The notes: generated by a model not told the origin, from the sequence alone. Counted from the first letter of the stretch, positions 23,571-35,792 are shown. The stretch: 64,000 nucleotides of DNA from Anastrepha obliqua (GCF_027943255.1 NC_072894.1:81569601-81633600); one strand, 5' to 3'. Program-made: numbers and translations.

Positions 23571-24785
23571 GGCAGTACATTATATTCATAATTTGCATAC
23601 ATGTTGCAGGTTGATACCCTAGCCAGGTTCGATTGAATATAAACGTTTTTGTAATATTTTCCATATGCGCAATCAATGAATAAAGCAGGTGATTCTAATA
23701 TTGTTCGGTCATTGGTTTGCGAGCCTATGTTAATCGTAATAACTATTTTAAACATTTAAAGTTCTACAATGCAAAAATTAATAAGTGAAATATATTAAAA
23801 CGAATGCTTTAAATTTCAAGAATGATGATTCCAATGATTCAGATTTCGCAATGATCCCATAGAAAAGTTGCTGGGATACAAAACCATATTAGCAGAATTA
23901 TGCTTACTTTTAAAAACTCCTACCATTCTCAGTGGTGAGCTTGTGTACTTAGAGGAATCATAAAGCTTATGAGACCTATTGCAGGAGTTTTCGACTTCCT
24001 TCAGGGCCAAAAGACTATGCATTTTGGTTACTTCATCCCCACTGTGCTTGGAGTGTCATTAAGAATAAAAATGTTTCACTTGGAGCCTGTAAGCCTTAAG
24101 TATTTATCCGATATAAGCGACAAAATGCAGAAGGTTTTGCTTAATTGGTACGTATGTACAGAATTTTCAAAAAATCGATTTTTTAGAGATTAATATTCTT
24201 TTTAGTTTTAGGCGTATTTCTGTGAAAGTCAATTGTAAAAATTCCCCATAGATACAAAGTTATAGTAGAAAATGCAACTACCCGACAAGAGTTTGGTGCG
24301 CACAGGTAGCTGTCCTTCATTTGCACATGAAAATTTAAACTCGTTTTTCTCGAAACTACTTTTTCCTGCACGGTCTGCATGATAACTCATACAGTTTTTA
24401 ATATTTTTTGATGCGGTTTTGCTTTTGAAATATTCGAAAGTGTTTTCTCCACAGTCTATCGAGCCAGATTTTTGATACTTTTATTAAAATATAGTATAAA
24501 CAAAATTAAAATGTGACATTTATGACGTAAACGCATACTTTTTTTAAAATGCCGTAAATTGCAAAATTTTTCGAACTATAACTATTTTACAAGAATTTTT
24601 TTACTCTTTACAGTTCCATCAACATTTCAAGGAGAAATGATGCAGACCTTGGAGAAACTTTTTTTTCATTGTACTTTGGGTCACGTGATTTTTTATATAC
24701 CAATTTTTATAAAGAAAAACTAAAATACATTTTTTTATAAAGTTTAAATACTAATAAACAATGTATATAATCTTTTTATATTTAC
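23571..24785. other. No gene or element recognised
   Basis: AT-rich with many T runs; no coding or terminal-repeat signal I can support. Confidence 0.45.
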
Positions 24786-24849
24786 TTCTATTGTTAACCC
24801 TTCTAAAATTAGTTTTTCTTTTAGCGCATTTTTGGCGCTGCTGGTCGTA

Positions 24850-25400
24850 TGTAACGCCTTAAAAGATTTGAGAAGTACTTCCTGATTCAGCCTGACGCTT
24901 GGAATGCTGTTATTGCCGCTATTTCGGTGCCTGCCATTAAACTGCGATTTTTGAAACACCTTTTAGAAAAAGCAACAACGCAAACAGAAGGTGAAGTCAA
25001 GAAAATGTTTAACACTTATATGCTGAAATATGGAAAGATAGCCGATGCCCCAATTCGTGGCCTGCCTCAAACATCTCTAAAATCATCCTTTGAATGATGG
25101 GGATGAGAGTAATGGTAAAATTTCTTCACTTGATTTTGAACAGATATCAGCATACAGTGTGGTTCCACTAACTCGGAAAATTATCTTCTTATTTTTATAC
25201 CTGGTTGAACCAGATAAAACAAGTTGCCTAAATTAACAGCAGGCTATGAATATAATACCCCATTACCGTCATCTGTACCTGTAAAACGGTTGTTTTCATT
25301 CGCTGGGATTGTAAGTCGGTCCAGAAGGCAAAAACTCAGCGATGAAATTTCGGAATACTTGTTTTAAGAAAAGCTAATAGCAAATAAAAATTATAGAGTA
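24850..25400 (+). pseudogene. hAT transposase relic
   Basis: An open stretch at about 24855-25095 reads RLKRFEKYFLIQPDAWNAVI, AAISVPAIKLRFLKHLLEKA and TTQTEGEVKKMFNTYMLKYG, matching the region just before the C-terminal domain of BED-type hAT transposases. After broken sequence, 25258-25400 reads PLPSSVPVKRLFSFAGIVS, RSRRQKLSDEISEYLF, ANKNY: the hAT C-terminal dimerisation motif (S.P.ER.FS.AG...R..L). The catalytic core and BED finger are not found. Several stops; the element is dead. Confidence 0.75.
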
Positions 25401-25424
25401 CATATTTAAATCGGTCAATTCTAA

Positions 25425-25530
25425 GATGTACGCAACTATTGCTTTGCCAGAAACTTTCGGAGAGTTAAAGAAAACCAACCGCCGAAGACTAATGATCCTT
25501 CACCAAGACGTACGGACTGTACGGATTTGA
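25425..25530 (+). pseudogene. Small mariner fragment
   Basis: Reads KMYATIALPETFGELKKTNRRRLMILHQD, the region around the second catalytic Asp of a DD34D mariner. It is the same family as 43980-44480 and 51660-52500, but here the Asp is kept (HQD). Confidence 0.6.
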
Positions 25531-27175
25531 TTAATTTGGAAGACCATAAATTCGCTTTTTATTATTTTATTGTAATTTTGCAGATTTTGTACTTCCTCCA
25601 AATATCAGTTATGAGCCTTCTTTCCTTTGAATGCAAGCGTAAAAAATAAACGCGCGTGATATATTTAGTAAAAATTATCAGTTTGCTGTCCTCTTTCAGA
25701 ATTGATTTTCGATTTTAATTGTTGATTATTCCGACAAATAATTTTCTCTTATTGAATATTTCTTAAGCTTGAGAAAAAAGCTTTTACAAAAAATTAAAGT
25801 GGTACAAAGAAGGAATAATAAAATTGGGCATTTGTGCTGTGGGAACATACTGATGTAGATTAATTTGCATAAAAGCACAGCTAGGCGCCTATATCAACAC
25901 GCGGATACATTCATTTGTGCATGCATGCAGATTCAGAGCTGAATCATCCACGCCGTCAAACACACATTCATAAACAGCTGGAGCCAACCACTTTCAGCAA
26001 ATTGTTAATTTACTAAATTGCGGCTGCGCACCAAAACAAAACTAGTAAGGAAGTGCTGATTTCGCCCCAGACCGAACTTTACACACCTGCCCATATTTTA
26101 GTGAAATTTAATTGTGACTTGCTGTTAATTTTTGGAATCAAACAAACTCTTAGATAATGCCAGTCGTAGCTTGTAACATCAAAGAGATGGACGGAAACTT
26201 TGTCTTAACATAGAAAGAGTGGGCGTGATTTGTAAACGATTTTAAAAATATTTGTATGGGGCTTACATAAATGAGCTGGCGAGCAATACGTATAAGAAGT
26301 TAGTGTAAATTTTATTAAGTAATTATCGATATACGAGTACACGCATTAACCAAGTGTGGCACCTCCAATTTTCTAAACCTTTCCTCTCGTAGTATTTCCT
26401 TTTTTTTGGGTTTATCACTTTTACCAAATTTGAATAACTTTGCTTCATTTATAACAGAGATAACAACTTTTTGTGTTTTTAATTACCATTTTAGAAGAGG
26501 TGGATGTGGTTATCTACCGACTCGAGTTATCGTGCGCATGGATAGAGAGGCAAATATCGAATTCTCGATTCCTCTACTCTGATACATAGGTACAACCGTT
26601 ATTTGAACAAAATTATAATAACCTTCTGCACAAGTGCGCGTGGGTATAAAAATAAATACAGTAGTGGTAATAAATTGGAAAAGAAAAGGAGCAAAGCAAA
26701 AATACTCCCATTAAATAGAAATATCATATCATCTGTAGAGCGGGCGACAATATGCGGATATCAATGAAAGTGCAACGCTAAGCAAATGTAGACAAAAAAG
26801 TGTAGAAAATATTTTTTATGCAGCATTTTAAGCATATTTTCTTCCACACTTATGTTTGTTCTCATGTACAGGGGCGGATCAAAGATGGTTAGGGGCTTAG
26901 TGCTTACATCAAATATTGGTTATCTAGAAAGTTTTCTAAAAATTTGTTGGTAGATGGCTTTGAATTCAAATACCTCTTGCGCATTAGGAGGCAATAGGAT
27001 AGTGCATTTTAAAGGTAGCATTTTTTTAGTATTTTGAATATATTTCAGATGATTGTACTAAGTATATGTCTAAAAGAATTGAATAAAAGTATAATTTATA
27101 TATGTATGTGTATATTTTCGGCCTTTGTCGAATGCTGTTCAAGAAATTTTGAATGATAGCTAACTATTTTCATTA
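25531..27175. other. No gene or element recognised
   Basis: AT-rich; nothing supported. Confidence 0.5.
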
Positions 27176-27179
27176 TACT

Positions 27180-27345
27180 GGCGGCCCTTCGGCAGCTAAC
27201 ATCAAACCTCCGGGCGCATTTCTGCCATTTCAAAGCTCCTCATAAAAAACCATCAGCCGTTCAGAGGTGTCACATAACTGTAGGTCCCTCCATTTGTAGA
27301 ACTGCATGCAGATACTCATCTAAAAAAGAATTTTACCACCAATTA
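27180..27345 (+). repeat. Old, diverged SINE copy
   Basis: Plus-strand SINE body with many substitutions: ctccgggcgcatttctgcc, aaagctcctcataaaaaacc, tcagccgttcagag, actgtaggtccctccatttgt. The tRNA head and most of the 3' end are lost. It is more diverged than the copies at 17733, 41706 and 59874, so probably older. Confidence 0.75.
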
Positions 27346-28055
27346 TACCTTCTATATAAGTACATATATGTTCCTACATCACAACTGCTCGCTTTTGCAC
27401 TGGGTATTATATTAGAAATTATTAAAAGTATGACTTAACTACTAAATCGATCAAGTGCTTGCAGTTCCCTGCACAGTTCCATCATTCAACTACTAAAGGT
27501 TTGATAAATAACGGCGGTTAATGTTTTGGCTTTCCTTTACAAATGATTATATCCTTAACTATCTGCTGTTCGGAGGCCAGAAAATGGATAAACGCGGCCA
27601 AACAAAGTACAAAAGTGTAGAAAGGGGGTTGCACGCCGCTACTTATACGCATATTGCATATAAATTTACGTTGATGTACGGTGTTGCATGCCGTATTTGC
27701 TTCAACATATGTGCACGGTTACGCATATGTTTTGCATGGAGGAGCATTTTTTACAATATATTCCCATTTTCATTTTACTATATGACTCGGGTGTATGTAA
27801 TACTTTTGCAATTCACTTTACTTCATTGCTGGTTTTGTTGCAGTTGTCGCGCAAATATTTCAATGACTTTATAACAGTAAAACAGTGAATAGAAGAACAC
27901 CCACGCTTTGTGGCTTTCGAAGTTTTTTAGGCTTTACCGGCATTGAAGGCAGCTTCTTAGGAAAATTTTCAAGTGTAACATTTCTTCACAATGTTTGTAT
28001 TTCACAAAGAACATTTGAAACGTTAATAATAATACTAATTTTTCCCCCATTTTAA
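27346..28055. other. No supported gene
   Basis: A 117-codon plus frame (27521-27874) is hydrophobic without recognisable motif and is probably chance. Confidence 0.4.
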
Positions 28056-28059
28056 GCTA

Positions 28060-30130
28060 TTAACCCTCGTTGGGCTCCTAGGTATGGCAGACCTTTTTCG
28101 ACTTTGGACGTGAACTTAAAATATTTTTATTATAGCTAAAGACATGCTACCTGGAAGCTTCCTAAAATTTTTTTCTATCGATTTGTGGATAAAACCTTCT
28201 AAAACGGGTTCTCGGACAGGTCGAATAGAGTATTTAAAAAGTTACACCTTCGGTTGTGCATCTCGGGTCTGGCTAGACGCCTACATACATTTTGACTATG
28301 CTACCTGCTTGTTTTTCTACTTTTTCATGGTAAATCAATATTTAGACTATCTTTTATGATCATTTAGCTTGCCTGCATATATATAAAGTAGTATTTGTGT
28401 CGTATCTTTGCCCTTTCTTGTGTACTGGCTGTAGACAGTATGTATTCTGCGCCGTTTCTATTTCTCCGTCAGTCATCAAGTAGGTAAACATTGAACACTT
28501 AACACATTATTGCCAAACAAAAAGTAATTCATTTACAACCCAAGATCACGTGGAAGAAATCTGAGTGCTGATTATTATCACTGACTTTCTTCGGGTTTGG
28601 ATGATGAACGAGATGGTGATTACTTGCCTGAGGAGGGTGCATCCGATATTGAGCAGGAAGAAATCGAAGGCAAATGAAATGCGTGTGCTGACGATCAGTT
28701 TTTCCAGGGCAGAGATTGAACAAAGTGGAATAAATATTAGCGATCTACGTTTATTCGTATTTGAATTCACTCCGGGCCAAGGCATCAAAATTCCGTTCCA
28801 ACCATATTTCGTTCATTACCATATTTCGTTCCGTACACCCAATATTTCGTTCGTTACCATTTCGGACATAAAACCATTCTAAAATGGAATGCGACACATC
28901 CAGGTGCAAAACAAAGAGTTTATTTGTATTCTTTTGGCCATAGGTGTAACACACAATAATATGCAGAAAGCGGGAGTTTGGCGTTCGGATGCTTTACCCA
29001 TTTTTGGAGCAGCAATGTCCCATCGTGGATTCAAAAATTTTGACACGATATATTCGTTCTGATAACGGTGGATCACGTGAAAGCCGTGCCCATTCGCCAA
29101 AGCTACAGAGTTCGGAGTTAGAGTTTAGTAGTACACTTACGTAGTTGTCAAGTCCAGATTAATAGGTTAGTAATGATTACACGTGGTCCCGAATGAGGTG
29201 CACCTTTAGCGATCAGTATGAATCGTGCATGTCGTCTATGTTGACGGTATCTATGTAAGATTCGCCTTCGGATAAAAAATAATAAAGATAACTATGATAC
29301 TTATGGAAACATTACTTTTGAGGACGAACTAAATTCACACAATATATTCCATCAGAACCGGCGAAATACGCCATAAAAATCAGGTGGGCATGTGACTCCC
29401 AAACCAAATATCCTTCCGTTGCAAGGTAAACTATATTGTGGGCGATCAGAAGAAGATGGGCGTGAATTTGATCATGGGGAAAATGTGATCACCATTATGC
29501 TAACACTGGTCACACAATAATAGCCAATAACTTTTTCGCCACATTGAATGAAGTGCTGCTATAAGACTTTCATTAGTTGGCACCATACGATCCAACAAAC
29601 GCTGCATTCCACCAGAAATGAAAGAGAACAATTCTTGCCCTAAGCTTTCGTCATTATTTTTTTTGTTCATGAAAATATTGTCACAATCAGCAGTTATGTA
29701 CCAAAAAAAATAGAGTGGTTAATTTACCTCCTACCGTTCATTACACTAAAAATTGAGAAGGCGAAGCAAAAAAACCGTGACCCATTATTTATTATAATAC
29801 ACACAAATCTGGCGCCGATTGCATGGATCACATGTTCACACATTTCACATCAAAGCGGCCAACAACTCGATGGACCTTCGCTTTCTTTTGCAATATGTTG
29901 GATGTCATTGCATTATTACATTTTGTATTTGCAATTTTTTGACATCTTTATTGAACATTGGTCCTTGCAAATATCGAAAATCGTATGAATAATTATGTCA
30001 TTATTTCTCAATTCACTACTCGTTTGGCTAATGAATCATTATCCAACAAATCAATTACTCTTTTTGGAAATATTGTAGTCACAAGGAGACGAAAAGTTTC
30101 TTCGAAAAACTCGTTTCTAAACCGCAAAAT
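28060..30130 (+). pseudogene. piggyBac transposase relic
   Basis: Found only by joining frames. From 28590: SSGLDDERDGDYLPEEGASD (acidic N-terminus), then GRD.TKWNKY. From 28915: FLCILLAIGVTHNNMQKAGV, WRSDALPIFGAAMSHRGFK, TRYIRSDNGGSRESRAHSPK. From 29372: KIRWACDSQTKYPSVAR, then HTIIANNFFATLNEVLL, PYDPTNAAFHQK and VPKKIEW. From 29785: IIYYNTHKSGADCMDHMFTH, FTSKRPTTRWTFAFFCNMLD. These follow piggyBac family order, including the YN.. SGVD.MD.M block with a catalytic Asp. More than ten stops and frameshifts. A possible left end is TTAA at 28060-28063 followed by ccctcgttggg; no right end was found. Confidence 0.85.
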
Positions 30131-30244
30131 CCCATAGGCTGCTGGAGTCACATTCTACTTTGCTTTGGACCAATAAAAGAACGCTTTTCAATTTACAATT
30201 ATACTTACACATTATATTTTTATACTTATATATATATATATATA

Positions 30245-30549
30245 AAGGGTGGTTAAATTTCAAGGGCCCATGTTGAATGTGAACCACACCTAAGCGTCAA
30301 CGACGCCGTTGAACTTCTTTCTTTGGGGTTATTTGAAAGAATAGGTGTACATCAATAAGCCAGCAACAATTCAAGAGCTAAAGGGTGAGATAATTTGGCA
30401 CATTAATGGCATAGAACCTCAATTATGCCTCAGTGTCATCGAAAATTACTATACCAATATAATCAAAATAAAGAGAAATTACAATAATTTCCAAAAAAAA
30501 TTGTATTTTATTCAAAATCAACATCGGCCCTTGAGACTTAACCACCCTT
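30245..30549 (+). mobile_element. 305 bp mariner-derived MITE
   Basis: TIRs of about 38 bp, five mismatches by eye: left begins aagggtggttaaatttcaag (30245), and right inverted begins aagggtggttaagtctcaag (ends 30549). Each is flanked by TA (30243-30244, 30550-30551). The interior keeps a scrap of DD41D-type transposase C-terminus, about 30345-30450 (VYINKPATIQELKGEIIW), which identifies the parent as a DD41D mariner. It cannot encode transposase and would need one in trans. Confidence 0.9.
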
Positions 30550-30554
30550 TATAA

Positions 30555-30800
30555 ATAATTAACGCTTACGTCCTTCCTTCGTGGTAAGGGTCCCCACAAA
30601 TAGAAAGACTTATCATTTTATGCCGCCTCCAAACGGCAGATGGTTTTATATAAAGAGCTTTTTTCATGGTAGAAAAGCATTCGCCTGCCGAGGAGCGACC
30701 GCTATTAGAAAACAATTTTTTATGGTTTGTTGTATCATACTTGGGATTTTTGAAGCCGACCACTACTGAATGTTAGTCACGCACTAACCCATTTAACAAC
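30555..30800 (-). repeat. Diverged SINE, near full length
   Basis: Minus-strand SINE. Recognisable on plus as acgcttacgtccttccttcg, cgcctccaaacggcagatgg, gagcttttttcatggtagaa, gcctgccgaggagcgaccgc, and the tRNA-like head remnant tgttagtcacgcactaaccc near 30770. The B box has decayed. An old copy. Confidence 0.8.
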
Positions 30801-32840
30801 ACATCCTCTGCAGGATTTTTAATAGAAAATAATAATAATTTATAACACAAAACACTTTTTATTTTCACTTAAAATGCATGGAGCACTTGGATGGATTGCA
30901 GAAATGTACTCACGCTCCCTTTCGGATGGGCCACTCCATAAACACATTCACTCAGCATATGGAAATTAAGGTGGAGCTCAAAATATCATGTTTTTAGGCA
31001 CCTGCCAAACAAGCTTTTGAGATGTGCACGGAGGAAATGCGTCAAAGTTTAAAACAAAGCTGCTGCAGCGGCTTAGTCATCTATCAAATATTATTCGAGA
31101 TTGGACTGGATGATTGTCCATGTCCAATCTGATAACTTGAACTTCAGACTCATTTCAGATAGTGCAAATTAACACCTTTACCAGTTACTCGCCTTCATAG
31201 TTATTAGGTATACAAACGACAGGTGTAAAGTATAATTAGAAAATGGCAAAACAACCTTCCAACTAAATCTTTTTGAAAACTCCTACATGCACACTCATCC
31301 CTTTATTTACCTGGTTTCTCATTACAACTCCCGACCTTTTATCCGGGTGTATTCTACTGTATGGCTATTATTCCAGCTCACCACGCGCCCTTTGTGTTTG
31401 CCTTGGTTGCCCAGAGGGACCGATGTTGGTTTACGCGATTCCTTTATCGCCATGACAATAGGAGCTGGCCAATATTTGATATCAAACAACTAGTGCACAT
31501 GTGTAAAGAACCCTTGCTGTGCTTGTATTTGTGCAATTCATTTTGTGTTTGCCTATAGGTACTGTCTATTTGTTTGTAGGTGTTTGTGGAAGCAATGGGA
31601 AGGACGCGAACCGGCGACCGACTATCGACTGCAACTGCGGCGAAGGTTGCGACTGCGCTGCTCACCATTCATCTACTTCCAATACAGCGGAAACGGAAGT
31701 ACAATAACAATAAATGTTGTAGTAAGGACAGCTTTGCTTTGTTGTCGCTGTTGACGTTATTGCTGCTGCTCACTAACGACTGGCCATTGTTTGCATACAC
31801 ATAACTCGTGGTGTTGTCGCTATCGAATTAGCTGGGTGTTTCTTTCTTTGATTTTTGCTCCTACAATATCGTTGTTTTTGTGTAATGATGCCATCATTTT
31901 AACGCGTTCCGATGCTTTTATTTTGCGAGTACAAACATGTATAGCCCAAGACCTTTTTCAATATTTTTATATATATTGGTTTTTTTTACCTCTTTCATAT
32001 TTTTTGCAGCTCTAAATTTTTGCTATAAACGCGTCAAAACAACGACTGTGTGAAAGCTATCGCAACCAATACAACCGTTCAACAAAAGCAATGAATTCAA
32101 ACAATGGCTGTGGACAATGGATGCTTGAGGAATGCCAAAAGGGGTAAACGGTGTGTGATAAAGATTGCACGTACTAATATACAGAGATAAGAATTGCTGC
32201 CGCTGCTTCCGTTTCTTTATATGTAGTAATGCGAGAGCAAGACAAGGCTCAAGCATGAGTCGAGCTATTATGTGGGACGATTAAAAAACTGCATAATGGG
32301 TTTTTGAGCTGCTTTTTTGTTTTTGTTATTCGCATAAGTATTTCTTTTAAAAATTCGGTCAGCATAAAACAATTGTGTTTAAGATATACTACAAAAATCC
32401 AGATCATAGTTTAACACTGTAGGTAAGATAATCGTCAGTGGACTGTCGAAGTTTTTCACAGCTGAGAGCACGTGATATTAAACAGAGTGAGCAGCATTTG
32501 CCACAGAAAGCAGGCGTCGACACATATTCCTTTCATAACTGCTAGGAAAATCCGGATATCTACTAAAGAGCTGAATCTGTTGTTCTTTTTATTCGAAGCG
32601 CTGACTTAGTGATGGTGGGCAGAAGCAGAAGGTGGTGACATCCGCAAACCAGTTAATTTAACTGAGTCAGCTGATTTGCTGGCATAATAAGTAGACATAG
32701 TCTTTCAAAAGTTACGATTAGATGTCAGTAGTGAATAATTCCTAGACCATATCTTTTTACGTCATCCTCGACGTTGGTCAAATAGACAGATTTGCAGTTT
32801 TATATGTTAGAACAACGCGGTAAAATTATTGAAACTTATT
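30801..32840. other. No supported gene
   Basis: Overlapping short frames at 31273-31804 lack recognisable motifs. A third, weak copy of the agtcagctgatttgctgg motif lies near 32665. Confidence 0.4.
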
Positions 32841-32842
32841 AC

Positions 32843-33070
32843 AACCAAAATGAAGAAAAAGTTTTTTTCTAATAGCGGTCGCCCCTCGGCAGGCAATGGC
32901 AAACCTTCGAGAATATTTCTGCCATTAAAAAGCTCCTCAAAAAAATATCTGCCGTTCGGAGTCGGCTTGATACTGTAGGCCCCTCCATTGGTGGAACATC
33001 ATCCAGACCCACGCCACAAATAGGAGGAGCTCGGCCAAACACACAAAACGGGAGCACGCACCAATTATAT
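32843..33070 (+). repeat. 5'-truncated SINE, subfamily with AATGAAGAAAAA junction
   Basis: Plus-strand copy starting at accaaaatgaagaaaaag, the junction seen in the complete copy at 59874-60197, and running to gcacgcaccaattatatatg. The tRNA head is missing. Some differences from the other copies: ggcccctccattggtgg and a 3-base deletion in the ggaggaggagctc block. Confidence 0.88.
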
Positions 33071-33144
33071 ATGTATTATATTCATCTTGAAAAAGAATAT
33101 ATCGCAAAATTCGAGGTTTTTTGCTAGAAATAACCGTCTGAATG

Positions 33145-33379
33145 AATTCAAAGGTTGGTGAAAAAATGTCAAGAAACAGGTTCTGTCGAAGATATAAAAA
33201 GGACTGGCAGGCCAAAAACTGGACGGTCTATTGAGAATATTGCTCCTGTAGTGCAAAGTGTTGCTGACCAACATTCAATATCGATATATCGACGTTCTCA
33301 GCAATTAGTCATTCATGAATTGAGGAATTTTATCTGTAGACGTGCTCATGGTGGACATTTAAACGACGTAATTACATAC
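33145..33379 (+). pseudogene. Mariner relic: N-terminal and C-terminal ends fused by deletion
   Basis: The frame reads LVKKCQETGSVEDIKRTGRP, KTGRSIENIAPVVQSVADQH, SISIYRRSQQL (the N-terminal helix-turn-helix of a DD41D-type transposase), then jumps to RRAHGGHLNDVI (its extreme C-terminus, compare ASRGSHLNDIIFHS at 48136). The whole catalytic core is deleted. Typical of internal-deletion derivatives. Confidence 0.7.
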
Positions 33380-33402
33380 ATTTAAACGACGTAATTACAT
33401 AC
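33357..33402. repeat. 23 bp tandem duplication
   Basis: The string atttaaacgacgtaattacatac occurs twice in direct succession at the junction between the mariner relic and the R1-type LINE. It could be a repair scar or a collapsed target duplication. Confidence 0.85.
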
Positions 33403-33403
33403 A

Positions 33404-34950
33404 TACAACAGGACCTGATGGCATAGTTGCGGAGATATTGAAACTATTGGTAATCTAACACCCTCTTTTGCTGCTAAACATGTACAACGCATGCCTAAAA
33501 GAAGGAATTTTTAGAACATGCCCAGCCGGGTATTCGATACTCCAAACGCTTAATATTACTACCCCCACTGGATATTAGAAATGCTTTCAACAGTTTAAGT
33601 TGGGAGGACGTAATTGAAGCCTTAATGGTAAAATTCAAGATCCCGAATAATCTATTCAAAATTATTCGAAGCTATCTAAGCAATCGCGTGCTCTTATACC
33701 AAAGGCGAGAAGGATGTAAGACTAAACAAATAACAGCAGGAGCGGCCCAAGGATCAATACTCGGACCTGAACTTTGGAATAAAAGCTTCGATGAAATCCT
33801 TCGAATAGAGATGCCTGAGGATGTGCATTCAGTGGGATGCGCAGATGACGTTGCAGCTGTAATAATCGCTCGAAAGACTGACGAAGCCAAAAGGAAGTTA
33901 AATCAGGTAATGATCCGAGCTCAGACATGGCTAGAAGACCATGGATTAAAGCTGGCCACAGAGAAAACAGAGCTAGTCCCTCTAACCAACAGACGTATTC
34001 CATTAGAAGTAAATATACGAGTACTCGATGCCACTTTATCGCCAAAAAGAGTGGTCAAATACCTAGGGGTGCAATGAGATACAAGGCTAACTTACTGGGC
34101 GCACATAAATCATGCTGCCACAAGAGCTGCCAAAGTAAACGGCATGTTAAGTAAGCTCATGCCAAACCTTGGAGGTCCAACGCAAAACAAGCGAACACTT
34201 ATAATGGACACGACGAACTCGATTCTTTTATACGGATGCGAAATATGGCCAGATTCGCTAAGGATGCATTGCCGGCACAAAACTCTGCAACTTGTGCAAC
34301 GCACCTGCGCTCTCAAAGTGGACTCATCATACAGAAGAGTATCTGAAGCAGCGGTTTTAGTTATCAGCGGAACCATGCCTATAGTTATTCTAGCATAAGA
34401 GCGCAAACGGAGATGGGAGACAAAAATCGCAGGAACCCCAGTACCACACTTCTCCGATATTAGAGTTAAAACGCTCACACTATGGCAGGCAAGATGGAAC
34501 TCTGAACGGTACAGTGGGTGAACAGCGAGACTAATACCCGATCTAAAAAAGTGGATAGAAAGAAAGCACAGTGAGGTTAACTATTTCCTCCCACAGTTTT
34601 TGTCCGGACATGGGTCCTTTCGCAAGTATTTGTGGCGAATGGGAAAAGTGAGCCCACCAAACTGCATATATGGAGATACTGAGTATGATAAGGCCGAGCA
34701 CACCTTCTTTAAATGCGAGAGGTGGAACATAGAGAGAACAGGTCTGCAACGAGCTACTGGTGTATTTACACCTGAAGAAACTATCCAGAAAATGATGATA
34801 GACGAAGAAAAATGGAATTCCGTCGCAAATTTCGTGGAGGATATTATCCGAAAAAAAGCCATAAAATGGAAAGTTATGCCGAAGAGCATTGAGCATAGGT
34901 TTCTCAAAACAGGCGAGCCTGGACGCAGGGTGAGTAATTAAGTGTCCTTC
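33404..34950 (+). pseudogene. R1-type LINE ORF2 relic (RT to C-terminal knuckle)
   Basis: Begins with TGPDGIVAEILKL (RT fingers); a deletion follows, then LDIRNAFNSLSWEDVIEALM. The open frame at 33625-34077 holds the palm: GAAQGSILGPELWN, GCADDVAAVIIARK (catalytic DD in CADD), GLKLATEKTELVPL and VVKYLGVQ, ending at an in-frame TGA. Reading continues after it: RLTYWAHINHAATRAAKVNG, SKLMPNLGGPTQNKRTLI. A last frame at 34600-34941 ends with a zinc-knuckle-like CIYGDTEYDKAEHTFFKC and the C-terminus at 34941. No endonuclease is left. R1-clade assignment is by motif wording. Few stops, so younger than most relics here. Confidence 0.85.
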
Positions 34951-35074
34951 TTAGGACGCCGTATTGGCCCTATACCTCGAAGCAATGCGGAAGCAGTCCC
35001 GGGGTGGAGGGAAAAGTCCAAGAAAAGAGGAGGGATATTTTTAGTTTAATCACCACACACGTAGTAGCGACGTT

Positions 35075-35430
35075 TACTATATGGTGCGAAGGCATTTTTA
35101 ACCCAACCTCATGGCGACTTTGACGTCGATGACACGTCCCGCAGCGGAAGGCCTTCTGAATTCGATGATGAACATCTCGAATCACTTTTGAAGGAGAACG
35201 GTCGCCAAACCAGTTCTGAATTGGCGGAAAAAATAAGCTGCCATCATAAAACGATTCTCAATAGCTTTCATTCAATGGGATTTACCAAAAAATTGGGAGC
35301 CTCACGAGCTCACCAAGAAAAAGAAAGAAAGTCGTTTTCAAATTGATTCTCACCATCTCGCCTGCCATCGAGCAACACGCGGTCATAAACAGTGATTTTT
35401 GTACCGGGATATGAGAGAAAGTCCGTAACC
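35075..35430 (+). pseudogene. Mariner N-terminal relic
   Basis: Reads HGDFDVDDTSRSGRPSEFDD, EHLESLLKENGRQTSSELAE, KISCHHKTILNSFHSMGFTK, the N-terminal DNA-binding region of a mariner. After a frameshift it gives PHELTKKKKESRFQIDSHHL and a scrap of the FLYR-type lead-in to the first catalytic Asp. It is the same family as the relic at 60245-60725 (shared DFDVD.SSRSGRPSEF). The catalytic core is absent. Confidence 0.75.
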
Positions 35431-35765
35431 TAATATATACAGCAGTAAATGTGTGTATAGGTATGTATGACAGAGGTGTACTATAATCCTAAATTCGATT
35501 GGTGAGATGTTATCGGTTTATATTCATGATCCTTCTAAATTTTCTATCGATTATGCGCTCCTATTGCCGTCCGTCTTCCCTTCTCAATAAAAATTTACGA
35601 GCGTCAGCGTCTGAGGTACTTAATTATGACTTACCAACTCGATACCAAATTAGCACAATTTAGAGATCCAGAGTATGATTAAATTGTGTGCTAAAAAAAC
35701 AACAGATGAAAAGAGATGAAATGGCATTGGTTCCTAAGGACTCTGCATCTTCATATATAGGTATA

Positions 35766-35792
35766 CTAGCGTACCCTCCCCCGCTTCGCTAG
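35766..35792 (-). repeat. Helitron 3' terminal hairpin and CTAG end
   Basis: Inverted 6 bp stems ctagcg (35766-35771) and cgctag (35787-35792) around gtaccctcccccgctt-like loop sequence. On minus the element ends in CTAG, then T. Helitrons insert between A and T without target duplication, which fits. Confidence 0.65.
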
